A stretch of DNA of 64,000 nt from Amycolatopsis benzoatilytica AK 16/65 (GTDB lineage: Bacteria > Actinomycetota > Actinomycetes > Mycobacteriales > Pseudonocardiaceae), in assembly GCF_000383915.1 (NCBI RefSeq), contig NZ_KB912942.1, positions 876,506 to 940,505 of the forward strand. The letters run 5' to 3'. The notes beneath the pieces were generated by a model. It did no database searches. It had not been told where the DNA came from and saw nothing but the letters and a program-made list of their open reading frames with translations. Shown one piece after another: positions 51,216 through 58,835 of the stretch (positions within the stretch are counted from its first letter, which is position 1; every line of letters starts with the position of its first letter). Made by a program: the position numbers and the translations under genes.

Positions 51216-53330
51216 GTGAACAGCTCCGAACCCGCCCCTCTGTGGGACCTGCCGGAGCCTTCGCGCTCTGCTTCGGAGCCGAAGGCCGCGCCGGCCAAGA
51301 AAGCCGCGGGACGCAAGACCGCGCCTCGCAAACCCTCGCGCAGGGGGCAGCTCCAGCCTGCCCCGGAACTGCCGGTCGCGAAGGTCGTCGTGGACATCCC
51401 GCTCGCGCACCTGGACCGCACGTTCGACTACCAGGTGCCGGAAAAGCTTCACGAGGCCGCGGTCGCGGGCTGCCGGGTGCGGGTGCGGTTCGCCGGGCAA
51501 CTGGTCGACGGATATCTCGTCGAGCGCACCGACAAGTCCGAGTACGAGCGCAAACTGGCCTATCTGGAGCGGGTGACCTCCAGCGAACCGGTGCTGCCGC
51601 CCGCTTTGCACGCGGTGTGCCGGTCGGTGGCGGACCGTTATGCGGGCACGCTGTCCGACGTGTTGCGGCTGGCGTTGCCGCCGCGGCACGCGAAGGTCGA
51701 AGGCGAACCGCCGAGGGAACCGGCACCGGCTCCGGAGGCACCGGATGTCTCGGCGTGGGCCCGCTACCAGCGCGGGGAAGCGTTCCTGGAGGCGATCGCG
51801 GAAGGGCGGCAGGCGAACGCGGTATGGCAGGCGTTGCCTGGCGAGGATTGGCCGCGCCGGTTGGCGGAGGCCGCGGCGACCGCGGCGGCGCACGGGCGTG
51901 GCGCGGTGGTGGTCGTGCCGGACCATCGGGATCTGACGCGGGTGCACGCGGCGTGTGTCGAACTGGTGGGTGAGCAGGGCGTCGCCGCGCTGATCGCTGG
52001 GCTGGGGCCGGCGGAGCGGTACCGGCGGTGGCTTTCCGTGCTGCGGGGTTCGGTACGCGTGGTGGTCGGCACGCGGGCGGCGATGTTCGCGCCGGTGGCG
52101 GATCCTGGGTTGTTCGTGGTGTGGGACGACGGCGACGATCTCCACCTGGACCCGCACGCGCCGTACCCGCATGTCCGGGACGTGCTGATGGATCGGGCGC
52201 ACGCCACGAAATCGGCGTTCATCGTCGGCGGGTTCGCCCGGACCGCGGAAGCGCAGCTGCTGGTCGAATCCGGCTGGGCGCAACAGGTTCAGGCCGATCG
52301 CGCGGTGTTGCGCGCGGCCGCGCCTCGAGTGACGCCGGTCGGTGAAGACTTCGACGTCGCGCGGGACGAGGCCGCTCGCGTCGCCCGGTTGCCGGCCGTC
52401 GCGTTCGAGGCGGCACGGCAGGCGTTCGCGGCGGGATTGCCTGCGCTGGTTCAGGTTCCGCGACGCGGGTATGTCCCGGGGCTGTCGTGCGGCCAATGCC
52501 GGACGCCGGCGCACTGCCGGCGGTGCGCCGGTCCGTTGGCGTTGCCGGGCGGATCGGTGGACGGGGCGCCGCGGCCGCCGGCCTGCCGCTGGTGCGGAGT
52601 TCCGGAGACGGCTTTCCGTTGCCCTGCTTGCGGTTCCGTTCGGCTGCGGGCGGTGGTGGTCGGGGCGAAGCGGACCGCGGAGGAGCTGGGGCGCGCGTTT
52701 CCGGGCGTGCCGGTCCGGACGTCCGGCGCGGCCGAGGTGCTGGCGACCGTTCCGGGGCGGCCGGCATTGGTGGTGTGCACGCCGGGAGCGGAACCGGTCG
52801 CCGAAGGCGGTTACGGCGCGGCGTTGCTTCTCGATGGATGGGCGTTGCTCGGCCGCCAGGATTTGCGGGCGGCAGAGGAGACACTGCGCCGATGGATGGC
52901 GGCGGGTGCGTTGGTGCGGCCGGCTTCGAGCGGCGGACGGGTAGTCGTCGGTGCGGAGGCGGGGCTCGCGGTGGTGCAGGCGCTGGTGCGCTGGGATCCC
53001 GGCTGGCACGCGAGCCAGGAGCTTGAGCAACGGCGCGAGCTGGGCTTTCCGCCGGCGATGCGGATGGCGAGTGTGGAAGGCAGCCCGGCGGCGGTCGCGA
53101 GCGTGCTGGACGACCTTCCGCTGCCGGAAACCGGCGAGATCCTCGGACCGGTTCCGCTCGGCGATTTCGACGACGAGGGCAATGCGGAGCGCGAGCGCGC
53201 GCTGGTGCGGGTAGCCCGGCCGGAAGGACGCGCGCTGGCGGCGACGGTCCGCGACGCGGTCGCCCGCCGCGACGCACGCAAAGCGACCGAGCCCGTCCGG
53301 GTGCAGCTGGATCCGCTGGACCTGATCTAG
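51216..53330 (+). CDS. priA: PriA-like primosomal protein without helicase motifs
   Basis: 704 residues matching PriA in layout. The N-terminal DNA-binding domain (VVVDIPLAHLDRTFDYQVPE, CRVRVRFAGQLVDGYLVERT) is intact. The helicase core lacks a GxGKT Walker A, and the DExH box is replaced by FVVWDDGDDLH. The zinc-binding cysteines remain (CGQCRTPAHCRRCAGPL and CRWCGVPETAFRCPACGS). Actinobacterial PriA is known for these losses, so replication restart may rely on structural rather than helicase functions. The first about 45 residues are basic and low-complexity. GTG 51216, with a weak TAGAGAT -10-like sequence 6 bases upstream. Confidence 0.9.
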   Translation: MNSSEPAPLWDLPEPSRSASEPKAAPAKKAAGRKTAPRKPSRRGQLQPAPELPVAKVVVDIPLAHLDRTFDYQVPEKLHEAAVAGCRVRVRFAGQLVDGYLVERTDKSEYERKLAYLERVTSSEPVLPPALHAVCRSVADRYAGTLSDVLRLALPPRHAKVEGEPPREPAPAPEAPDVSAWARYQRGEAFLEAIAEGRQANAVWQALPGEDWPRRLAEAAATAAAHGRGAVVVVPDHRDLTRVHAACVELVGEQGVAALIAGLGPAERYRRWLSVLRGSVRVVVGTRAAMFAPVADPGLFVVWDDGDDLHLDPHAPYPHVRDVLMDRAHATKSAFIVGGFARTAEAQLLVESGWAQQVQADRAVLRAAAPRVTPVGEDFDVARDEAARVARLPAVAFEAARQAFAAGLPALVQVPRRGYVPGLSCGQCRTPAHCRRCAGPLALPGGSVDGAPRPPACRWCGVPETAFRCPACGSVRLRAVVVGAKRTAEELGRAFPGVPVRTSGAAEVLATVPGRPALVVCTPGAEPVAEGGYGAALLLDGWALLGRQDLRAAEETLRRWMAAGALVRPASSGGRVVVGAEAGLAVVQALVRWDPGWHASQELEQRRELGFPPAMRMASVEGSPAAVASVLDDLPLPETGEILGPVPLGDFDDEGNAERERALVRVARPEGRALAATVRDAVARRDARKATEPVRVQLDPLDLI

Positions 53331-53578
53331 CGGATGCGGGTTCAGCGAGGCCGGTTCGGTGGCACGAGGTTCAGCGGGCGAGGCTGGGACTCAGTGAGAC
53401 CAGCCGGCCGGGGCGAGGCTCCAGCGGAGCTAGCCGGCTAACCCTCTGCCCGCCCGGACTGCTTGCCCGCCCGGACTTGCGCGGCCGAACTTGCCCGGCG
53501 CGGTGCCGGACTTGCGCGTCCGGACTCGCCCGGCCGGGCGCGGTGCCGGGACGAGCCGTCCCGGCGCCCGCCTCGTCC

Positions 53579-54646
53579 TCAGTCGGCGTCCAGATCGGAC
53601 CATTCGTGCAGCCGGTTGCCGGGCACCGTCCAGTCGGGAGTCAGGCCCTGGTTGTTGAACACCGGGACCCGGCTGAGGATGCTGAACGACTCCGCGCCGG
53701 CGAACCGCTGGTCCAGGTACGACTGGTTGCGGTCGCGGAACCGCGGGTCGGTCAGCGCGCGCACCGCGCCGAGGGTGCCGCGGGCGTGCATCCCGTTGCA
53801 GACGGTCACCGTGCGCTTGCGGTTGAGCGGATTCGGGCCGCGGTAGAACATCGTGACGTCCTCGATGAGGTTGCCGTCCGACGACATCTTCGCGCGCAGG
53901 TGCTCCAGGCGGCCGTCCCGTTGCCGGACCTGGAAGCTGGCCAGGGATTCGTCGTAGTCCGAGCGTGGGTTCTGCCGGATCGGCGCGTCGATCCGCTCCA
54001 TCAGCTCACGGGTCTGCGGGTTCCAGTCGACCCCGCCGAGCAGCACGAGGTGCGCGGTGTACTCCTCCGGCCGCAGCGGGTCCCGGCTCGCGGTGCGGAA
54101 CGAGACTCTCGCGGTCGGGTTGCACGCGCGGAGGTGACCGTACAGCTCGATCAGCGCGTCCGGGTCGCCGTAGCGCAGCAGCCGGGCGTAGTCGGGGCTT
54201 TCCGGCTGCGCGTTGGCGTGGCGCATCGCGTTCGGCAGCTCGGACACGACGATCACGATGTCCTCGCTGGCCGGGAACCGCCACAGGTTGCCGGGCGCGA
54301 ACTCGGGGGCTGCCGTCGCGGTGTCCTCGGAGCTGCCGCGCAGGCCGGTCAGCTCGGCGAGCAGCTTCTTGCGGAGATCGCGCTCCTCGTCGGTCAACTG
54401 GTCCACGGGCAGCACCCGGAAGCCCTGGCCCTCGACTGAACGCCGGGTGGCGAAGAACGTGGCATACGCGTCGAGCCGGGGCGGCGGCGGCGCGACCGGG
54501 CTGCCGGTGTTCTCCCAGGACGACAGCAGGCCGTTGCTCACCCCGAACGCCTCGGCGAGCATCCGCTGGGTGATCACGATGCCGGGCCAGCTCTCCTTCC
54601 GGAGAGCCCGGAGGCGTCCGGCGAGTGCGGGGCTGGGCTGGGACAT
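53579..54646 (-). CDS. XRE-family regulator with a large uncharacterised C-terminal domain
   Basis: A 355-residue protein. Residues about 8-70 form a helix-turn-helix (ITQRMLAEAFGVSNGLLSSW, then a Pro-rich linker and a YATFFAT helix). The rest, about 230 residues, is a distinct domain. It starts with an alpha/beta strand (SEDIVIVVSELPNAM) and contains RYGDPDALIELYGHLRA, HLVLLGGVDWNPQTRELMER, NPLNRKRTVTVCNGMHARGT and SILSRVPVFNNQGLTPDW. I do not recognise a named family; the VxLGGxDWN and CNGMxxRGT motifs look like a ligand-binding or enzymatic Rossmann-like fold. It faces the cyclase gene across 249 bp. Probably a ligand-sensing repressor or activator of that operon. Confidence 0.75.
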   Translation of the reverse strand: MSQPSPALAGRLRALRKESWPGIVITQRMLAEAFGVSNGLLSSWENTGSPVAPPPPRLDAYATFFATRRSVEGQGFRVLPVDQLTDEERDLRKKLLAELTGLRGSSEDTATAAPEFAPGNLWRFPASEDIVIVVSELPNAMRHANAQPESPDYARLLRYGDPDALIELYGHLRACNPTARVSFRTASRDPLRPEEYTAHLVLLGGVDWNPQTRELMERIDAPIRQNPRSDYDESLASFQVRQRDGRLEHLRAKMSSDGNLIEDVTMFYRGPNPLNRKRTVTVCNGMHARGTLGAVRALTDPRFRDRNQSYLDQRFAGAESFSILSRVPVFNNQGLTPDWTVPGNRLHEWSDLDAD

Positions 54647-54649
54647 GAC

Positions 54650-54869
54650 TTCAGTCCTTCAGTGAAGTTTGGTAACGGCACTGACCGGGTACTGTACTTC
54701 GGTCGTGCGGGGATCGCCCAGCAGGTACCAGGGTGATTCTCGTTGCGCCTCGTGCAGGGTGGCGGTCATCGGCCTGTCCTTCGGAAGTCATGTGCGTGAC
54801 ACCATTGTTCAGTCCGGGGTCAACCCTTATAGTTCATGGTTATTCTCATTAAGTTTACTACATTTCAGT
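54650..54869. promoter_or_regulatory. Four TTCAGT direct repeats in the divergent regulator/cyclase promoter region
   Basis: TTCAGT occurs at 54650-54655, 54658-54663, 54808-54813 and 54864-54869. The second is half of the palindrome CTTCAGTGAAG (54657-54667), next to the XRE start. The third overlaps the -35 of the cyclase promoter. The fourth is half of TTCAG-N7-CTGAA (54864/65-54880) near the cyclase ribosome-binding site. Such placement is what an operator set for the divergent XRE protein would look like. Confidence 0.5.
54805..54833 (+). promoter_or_regulatory. Promoter of the cyclase-crp operon
   Basis: TTGTTC (54805-54810), a 17-bp spacer and TATAGT (54828-54833) form a good sigma-70-type promoter in an unusually AT-rich patch (54820-54870). 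The predicted transcript would have a leader of about 55 bases before the ATG at 54896. Confidence 0.65.
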
Positions 54870-54895
54870 ACCTACCTGAAGCAGGGGGTGGAACG

Positions 54896-55546
54896 ATGGA
54901 CACAGCGGTCCTGCACCTACCGGTTCTGCACGTGCCTTTGCACAGGGCGATCGTGGTAGTCGACGTCGAGGGGTCGACAGCCCGGACCAACCCGGGCCGG
55001 GCCCAGCTGCGCGCGATGCTGTTCGACCTGCTTGACGAGGCATTCCGCGCGGGGGGCATCACCGAGGGGGTCCGGGATTCCTTCGTCGACCGCGGCGACG
55101 GGGCGATGTGCCTGGTCCGGCCGGTCGACGAGGCGCCCAAGACGGTCCTGCTCGCCGGCGTGGTGCCGGAGCTGGCGGTGCGGCTCGCGCGGCACAACGC
55201 GATGCATCCGGACGACGCGTTCCGTCTCCGCGTGGCCATCCACGCCGGAGAGGTGCATTACGACCTGCGCGGGCCGTACGGTGAGGACGTGGACTTGGCC
55301 TGCCGCCTGCTCGACGCCCCGGAAGTGCGCAAGGCGCTGCGCGGCGCGGCCGGACCGGTGGCGCTCGTCGTTTCGGAAGGGATCTACTCCGCGGTGATCG
55401 CACACGGCTACGCCGGGATCGACCGGTCCGCGTTCGGCCACGCCTTCCACGTCCGGGTAGGCAGAAAGCGGATCCGTGGCTGGATCCGCACGGACGGCTG
55501 GGCGCCGGCCGGGACTGTCCTGCCGGGCGCGGGGCTCACCGCCTGA
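54896..55546 (+). CDS. Class III nucleotide cyclase-like protein
   Basis: A 216-residue single-domain protein with the class III cyclase skeleton. Metal Asp23 lies in IVVVDVEGST, the second metal Asp68 in VDRGDGAMCLV, followed by RLRVAIHAGEVHYDL and EDVDLACRLLD. The last motif normally reads VNxxxRL; here Asp133 replaces the transition-state Asn while Arg137 is kept. Both metal Asp residues are present, so activity is plausible, but base specificity (cAMP, cGMP or a pyrimidine) cannot be predicted. ATG 54896 has GGGGTGG upstream. The gene is followed 20 bp later by a Crp/Fnr regulator, the natural receptor for a cyclic nucleotide. Confidence 0.75.
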   Translation: MDTAVLHLPVLHVPLHRAIVVVDVEGSTARTNPGRAQLRAMLFDLLDEAFRAGGITEGVRDSFVDRGDGAMCLVRPVDEAPKTVLLAGVVPELAVRLARHNAMHPDDAFRLRVAIHAGEVHYDLRGPYGEDVDLACRLLDAPEVRKALRGAAGPVALVVSEGIYSAVIAHGYAGIDRSAFGHAFHVRVGRKRIRGWIRTDGWAPAGTVLPGAGLTA

Positions 55547-55565
55547 CAGGCACGGGAGGCAACCC

Positions 55566-56228
55566 GTGGAAACGACCGGATTCTGGCCCGCGCTGAGCGC
55601 GGCCGAACGCGGCAAGGTGGCGGAGCTGGCAGTGCGCCGCACCTACCGCAGGGGCGACGTGGTGTGCCATGAAGGCGACCATGCCGCGGTAGTAGTGCTT
55701 CTGCTGTCCGGGCACGTCCGGATCACGAACGCGACCTCCGACGGCCGCGAAGTCGTGGTCGCGGTGCGCGGGACCGGCGACGTGGTCGGGGAACTCGGCG
55801 CGATCGACGGCCAGCCGAGATCGGCGACGGTCGAAGCACTGGACGAGGTCGAGGCGCTCGTCGTTCCCGCCGCGCGGTTCGCCGCGCTGTGCCGGCGCGA
55901 GGCGTCGATCTCGTGGGTGTTGCTGCTGGTGCTGGCGGCGAGATTGCGCGATGTCGGGCGGCAGCGGTCCGACATCGGCGGCGGCTCGATCGCCAGGAGA
56001 GTGGCGGTGCAGCTGATGCAGCTGGCAGTGGAACAAGGGGTGCGCGCGGGGGACGACATCGTGGTCGCGATCCCGGGCACTCAGGCGGAACTGGCGATGA
56101 CCGCGGCGATTTCGCGGGAATCCTGGGCGCGGGCGACGCGCGGGCTCCGCCGCGACGGAGTGATCAGCACCTCCCGCGGGCGAGTGGTGATCCATCGGAT
56201 GGAGGATCTGCGGCGGCTGGCCCGCTGA
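55566..56228 (+). CDS. Crp/Fnr-family cyclic-nucleotide-type transcription regulator
   Basis: A 220-residue protein. An N-terminal cNMP-binding beta-roll covers about residues 20-120, with a well-conserved phosphate-binding cassette VVGELGAIDGQPRSATV (Glu76, Arg85, Ser86), which favours real cyclic-nucleotide binding. A connecting helix and a C-terminal Crp winged helix follow (TQAELAMTAAISRESWARAT, LRRDGVISTSRGRVVIHRME). GTG 55566 has GGGAGGC at a good distance. It is co-transcribed with the cyclase (20-bp gap). The target genes are unknown; the two small membrane-protein genes downstream are candidates. It is distinct from the global actinobacterial Crp in context. Confidence 0.88.
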   Translation: METTGFWPALSAAERGKVAELAVRRTYRRGDVVCHEGDHAAVVVLLLSGHVRITNATSDGREVVVAVRGTGDVVGELGAIDGQPRSATVEALDEVEALVVPAARFAALCRREASISWVLLLVLAARLRDVGRQRSDIGGGSIARRVAVQLMQLAVEQGVRAGDDIVVAIPGTQAELAMTAAISRESWARATRGLRRDGVISTSRGRVVIHRMEDLRRLAR

Positions 56229-56342
56229 GTTCCTTCCCGAGGCGTCCGGCGGGCGCCGAATGCAGTCCGGCCGACCGGCGAACGGCGGCCAAGGCGGGTG
56301 GCGACAGCGCGGTCGCGAGCCCGCCGCCTCCCCTTCGGCCGT

Positions 56343-56366
56343 GCCGCGAGCGCGGCTTTTTTTATT
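56343..56366 (+). terminator. Intrinsic terminator after the crp-type gene
   Basis: GCCGC-GAGC-GCGGC (56343-56356) is followed by TTTTTTTATT, a classical stem plus T-run, unusual in this window where most hairpins lack one. It closes the cyclase-crp transcript. Confidence 0.8.
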
Positions 56367-56434
56367 GCGCGCGAACTGTCTTTGCCTTAACGCCGGGTTG
56401 CCGGCGGACGGCCGGCGGGGATCTTCCCTCCAAC

Positions 56435-56473
56435 GTGTCTGCTGACACAGATTCCCCTGTGCCACAGGGGAAT
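56435..56473. promoter_or_regulatory. Two adjacent palindromes upstream of the small membrane protein operon
   Basis: GTGTC-TGCT-GACAC (56435-56448) is followed two bases later by ATTCCCCTGT-GCC-ACAGGGGAAT (56451-56473), a perfect 10-bp-arm palindrome. They lie 33-70 bp before ATG 56506. The second contains TGTGCCACA, loosely like Crp half-sites but with the wrong spacing for a consensus site. Candidate operators. Confidence 0.5.
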
Positions 56474-56505
56474 TCTGAAGATACGCACCACTGAGGGAGG
56501 CAGTC

Positions 56506-56784
56506 ATGGATCCGTATGCCCGGTCTCCGCAGCCGGCTCGCTGGCGTCGCGGGGTTTATGCCGCAGCTTTGGTCGTGCCGTTCACGGTGGCGCAGATCTG
56601 GGCGCTGCTGGTGCTGCTCCGGCTCGCGCCGCTCGACGGACTCGTAGGACAGGCGTTCGTGATCACGTTCGCCGGCTCGGCCGCGTCGATGTGGGCCGGG
56701 TGGCGGTGGGCCTGGAACCTCGGATCGGAGCGGCAGCGCAAGCTGGAAGCTTCGCGCCGGAACGACGAGCGGGTGGGATTGTGA
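56506..56784 (+). CDS. Small two-helix membrane protein
   Basis: A 92-residue protein with two hydrophobic helices (VYAAALVVPFTVAQIWALLVLL and GQAFVITFAGSAASMWAGWRWA), a basic N-terminus and a charged tail (SERQRKLEASRRNDERV). No family recognised. GGGAGGC precedes ATG 56506. It overlaps the next gene by TGATG, so the two are coupled; the pair has its own operator-like palindromes and its own terminator. Confidence 0.7.
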   Translation: MDPYARSPQPARWRRGVYAAALVVPFTVAQIWALLVLLRLAPLDGLVGQAFVITFAGSAASMWAGWRWAWNLGSERQRKLEASRRNDERVGL

Positions 56785-57008
56785 TGAGCGCGGTGCTCGC
56801 CTCGGCGGAGCCCGGCGGAGGGGTTCCGGCCGCGATGCTGGTGGCGGGGATCGTCGTGATCGCTCTGGTGTTGCGGGTGCTGGTGCGGATGGTCCGCGCG
56901 GTGCTGCGGGTGGCTACCGCGGTTTCGGCGTCGGCGAGTTTGGTGATGGCGGTCGCCGGGGTCGGCGGGGCGGCCACGTTGGCGTTGGTGGCGGTATACG
57001 CCGGGTAG
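56784..57008 (+). CDS. Small hydrophobic membrane protein
   Basis: A 74-residue protein, mostly hydrophobic: AAMLVAGIVVIALVLRVLVR and SASASLVMAVAGVGGAATLA, with short Arg-containing turns. ATG 56784 (or GTG 56781) overlaps the previous stop. Two helices predicted. Function unknown; it probably acts together with the preceding small membrane protein. Confidence 0.65.
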   Translation: MSAVLASAEPGGGVPAAMLVAGIVVIALVLRVLVRMVRAVLRVATAVSASASLVMAVAGVGGAATLALVAVYAG

Positions 57009-57023
57009 GGAGTCACAGGCAGG

Positions 57024-57061
57024 CCCGTTCTCAGCCGGTTGCCGGCGAGGGCGGGTTTTTT
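57024..57061 (+). terminator. Intrinsic terminator after the small membrane proteins
   Basis: CCCGTTCTC (57024-57032) pairs with GAGGGCGGG (57047-57055), including two G-U pairs, then a run of six T (57056-57061). The remaining sequence to 57326 holds no gene I can support on either strand. Confidence 0.75.
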
Positions 57062-57326
57062 GCTGTGCGCGGAAGTTCCCGTCATTGCCGGGAAACTGGC
57101 GCCCGGGCACCGCGGAGCCGGGTTGAGGCCACGGTCCCGGGTCGCTGGTCAAAGCGGGAAAGGTGGTTGACGAGCGACCCGCGACCGGGTCGGTGTTCAG
57201 CATCGAGGCGTCTGCCGGCAGTGCGGCTGAGCCGAGGATCCGCGGGCGGCCCGGCGACGGGTTCCGCTGCCTCCGGCGTGCCGGCAGCCGAACCTTCGCC
57301 CGCTCTCGGACCGGCCTGCTTTCACC

Positions 57327-57785
57327 TCATCCGGCAGCCAGTTGCCGCTTGACTTCAGCCGCCACCCGAGAACCCTCCGCGCGTCCGGCGACCTTCGGCT
57401 GCACCGCCTTCATCGCCGCGCCCATTCCGGCCATTCCCGAAGCGCCGCTTTCCGCGATGGCGTCCGAAACCAGCTTCCGCAGTTCTTCGTCCGAGAGCTG
57501 CGCCGGCAGGTACCCGGTCAGCACCTCCGCCTCCGCCAGTTCCCGCTCCGCCGACTCGGTGCGGCCTGCCTTCGCGAACGCGTCCGCGGCGTCTCGGCGC
57601 TTCTTCACCTCGCGGGTGATGATCTTCCGCACCTCGTCGTCCGAGAGGGTGCGGGCCTCGGTGCCCGCTGTCTCTTCGTAGCCGATCGCCGACAGGGTCA
57701 GGCGCAGCGTGGCGGAGCGCAGCTGGTCCCTGGCTTTGATCGCGGTCGTCAGGTCGTCGTGCAGGGTCGCCTTCAGCGTCGTCAT
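57327..57785 (-). CDS. GatB/YqeY domain protein
   Basis: A 152-residue stand-alone YqeY protein resembling the tRNA-binding tail of GatB: TLHDDLTTAIKARDQLRSAT, LSAIGYEETAGTEARTLSDD, VRKIITREVKKRRDAADAFA, and the C-terminal GMAGMGAAMKAVQPKVAGR. Biochemical role unclear; it may bind tRNA. ATG 57785. It is transcribed away from fmt, with 123 bp between the starts. Confidence 0.88.
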   Translation of the reverse strand: MTTLKATLHDDLTTAIKARDQLRSATLRLTLSAIGYEETAGTEARTLSDDEVRKIITREVKKRRDAADAFAKAGRTESAERELAEAEVLTGYLPAQLSDEELRKLVSDAIAESGASGMAGMGAAMKAVQPKVAGRAEGSRVAAEVKRQLAAG

Positions 57786-57908
57786 GAGACGATCCTGGCA
57801 CTCGCTCCGGCGAGCCGCCCGCGCCGCGTCCTCGCGGCCGCGTCTTCTAGACTCCCATCTGATGTCCGACCAGCCTGAAATCCCCTTTTCCCGTCCGGAG
57901 GTGCGGTG

Positions 57909-58835
57909 ATGCGTCTCGTTTTCGCCGGCACCCCGGAACCCGCCGTCCCGTCGTTGCGCGCGTTGCTCGAGTCCGAACGGCACGAGGTCGTCGCCGTCGT
58001 GACCCGGCCGGACGCGCAGGCCGGGCGCGGGCGCAAAGTCCTCCGGTCCCCGGTCGGGGCACTCGCCGACGAGCACGGCATCGAGGTGCTCACGCCGGCG
58101 CGCGCGGGCGATCCGGCCTTCCTCGCCCGGCTGCGCGAACTCGCGCCGGAAGTCTGCCCGGTGGTCGCCTACGGTGCCCTGCTGCCGCAGTCCGCGCTCG
58201 ACATCCCGGTGCATGGCTGGGTGAATCTGCACTTCTCGCTGCTGCCCGCGTGGCGCGGTGCGGCACCGGTCCAGGCGGCGATCCGGGCCGGGGACGAGAT
58301 CACCGGAGCGTCGACTTTCCGGATCGTGAAGGAGCTCGACGCGGGGCCGGTATTCGGCGTCGTCACCGAGACGATCGGCCCGCACGACACGTCCGGTGCG
58401 CTGCTGGGCCGGCTCGCCGAGTCCGGTGCGGAGCTGTTGCGGTCCACGGTGGACGGCATCGAAGACGGCACGCTGCGTGCGGTCGAGCAGGCCGCCGAGG
58501 GCATGAGCTACGCGCCGAAGGTGACGGTCGAGGACGCGCGGGTGTCGTTCGCCGACCCGGCGGCCGCGGTCGATCGGCACATTCGCTCGGTCACGCCGGA
58601 ACCCGGCGCGTGGGCGGAGTTCCGCGGCGAGCGGTTCAAGCTCGGGCCGGTCACCGTGGTCGACGAACCCGGTCCGCCGCCGGGCGAGCTGGTCGTCGAG
58701 CGCAAGCGGGTGCTCGTGGGCACGGCGACGAAACCGGTGCGGCTGGGCGAGGTCCAGGCAGCGGGCAAGAAACGGATGGCGGCCACCGACTGGGCGCGCG
58801 GTACGAGGATCGAAGAAGGGGAGCGCCTGCGGTGA
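57909..58835 (+). CDS. fmt: Methionyl-tRNA formyltransferase
   Basis: Formylates initiator Met-tRNA. 308 residues: [20 protein letters not shown], the formyl-folate site [21 protein letters not shown] followed by [14 protein letters not shown] (catalytic His/Asn region), and the C-terminal OB-like domain. GGAGGT precedes the start; GTG 57906 is an alternative one codon earlier. It normally follows priA; here about 4.5 kb of accessory genes intervene. Overlaps rsmB by GTGA. Confidence 0.95.
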   Translation: MRLVFAGTPEPAVPSLRALLESERHEVVAVVTRPDAQAGRGRKVLRSPVGALADEHGIEVLTPARAGDPAFLARLRELAPEVCPVVAYGALLPQSALDIPVHGWVNLHFSLLPAWRGAAPVQAAIRAGDEITGASTFRIVKELDAGPVFGVVTETIGPHDTSGALLGRLAESGAELLRSTVDGIEDGTLRAVEQAAEGMSYAPKVTVEDARVSFADPAAAVDRHIRSVTPEPGAWAEFRGERFKLGPVTVVDEPGPPPGELVVERKRVLVGTATKPVRLGEVQAAGKKRMAATDWARGTRIEEGERLR

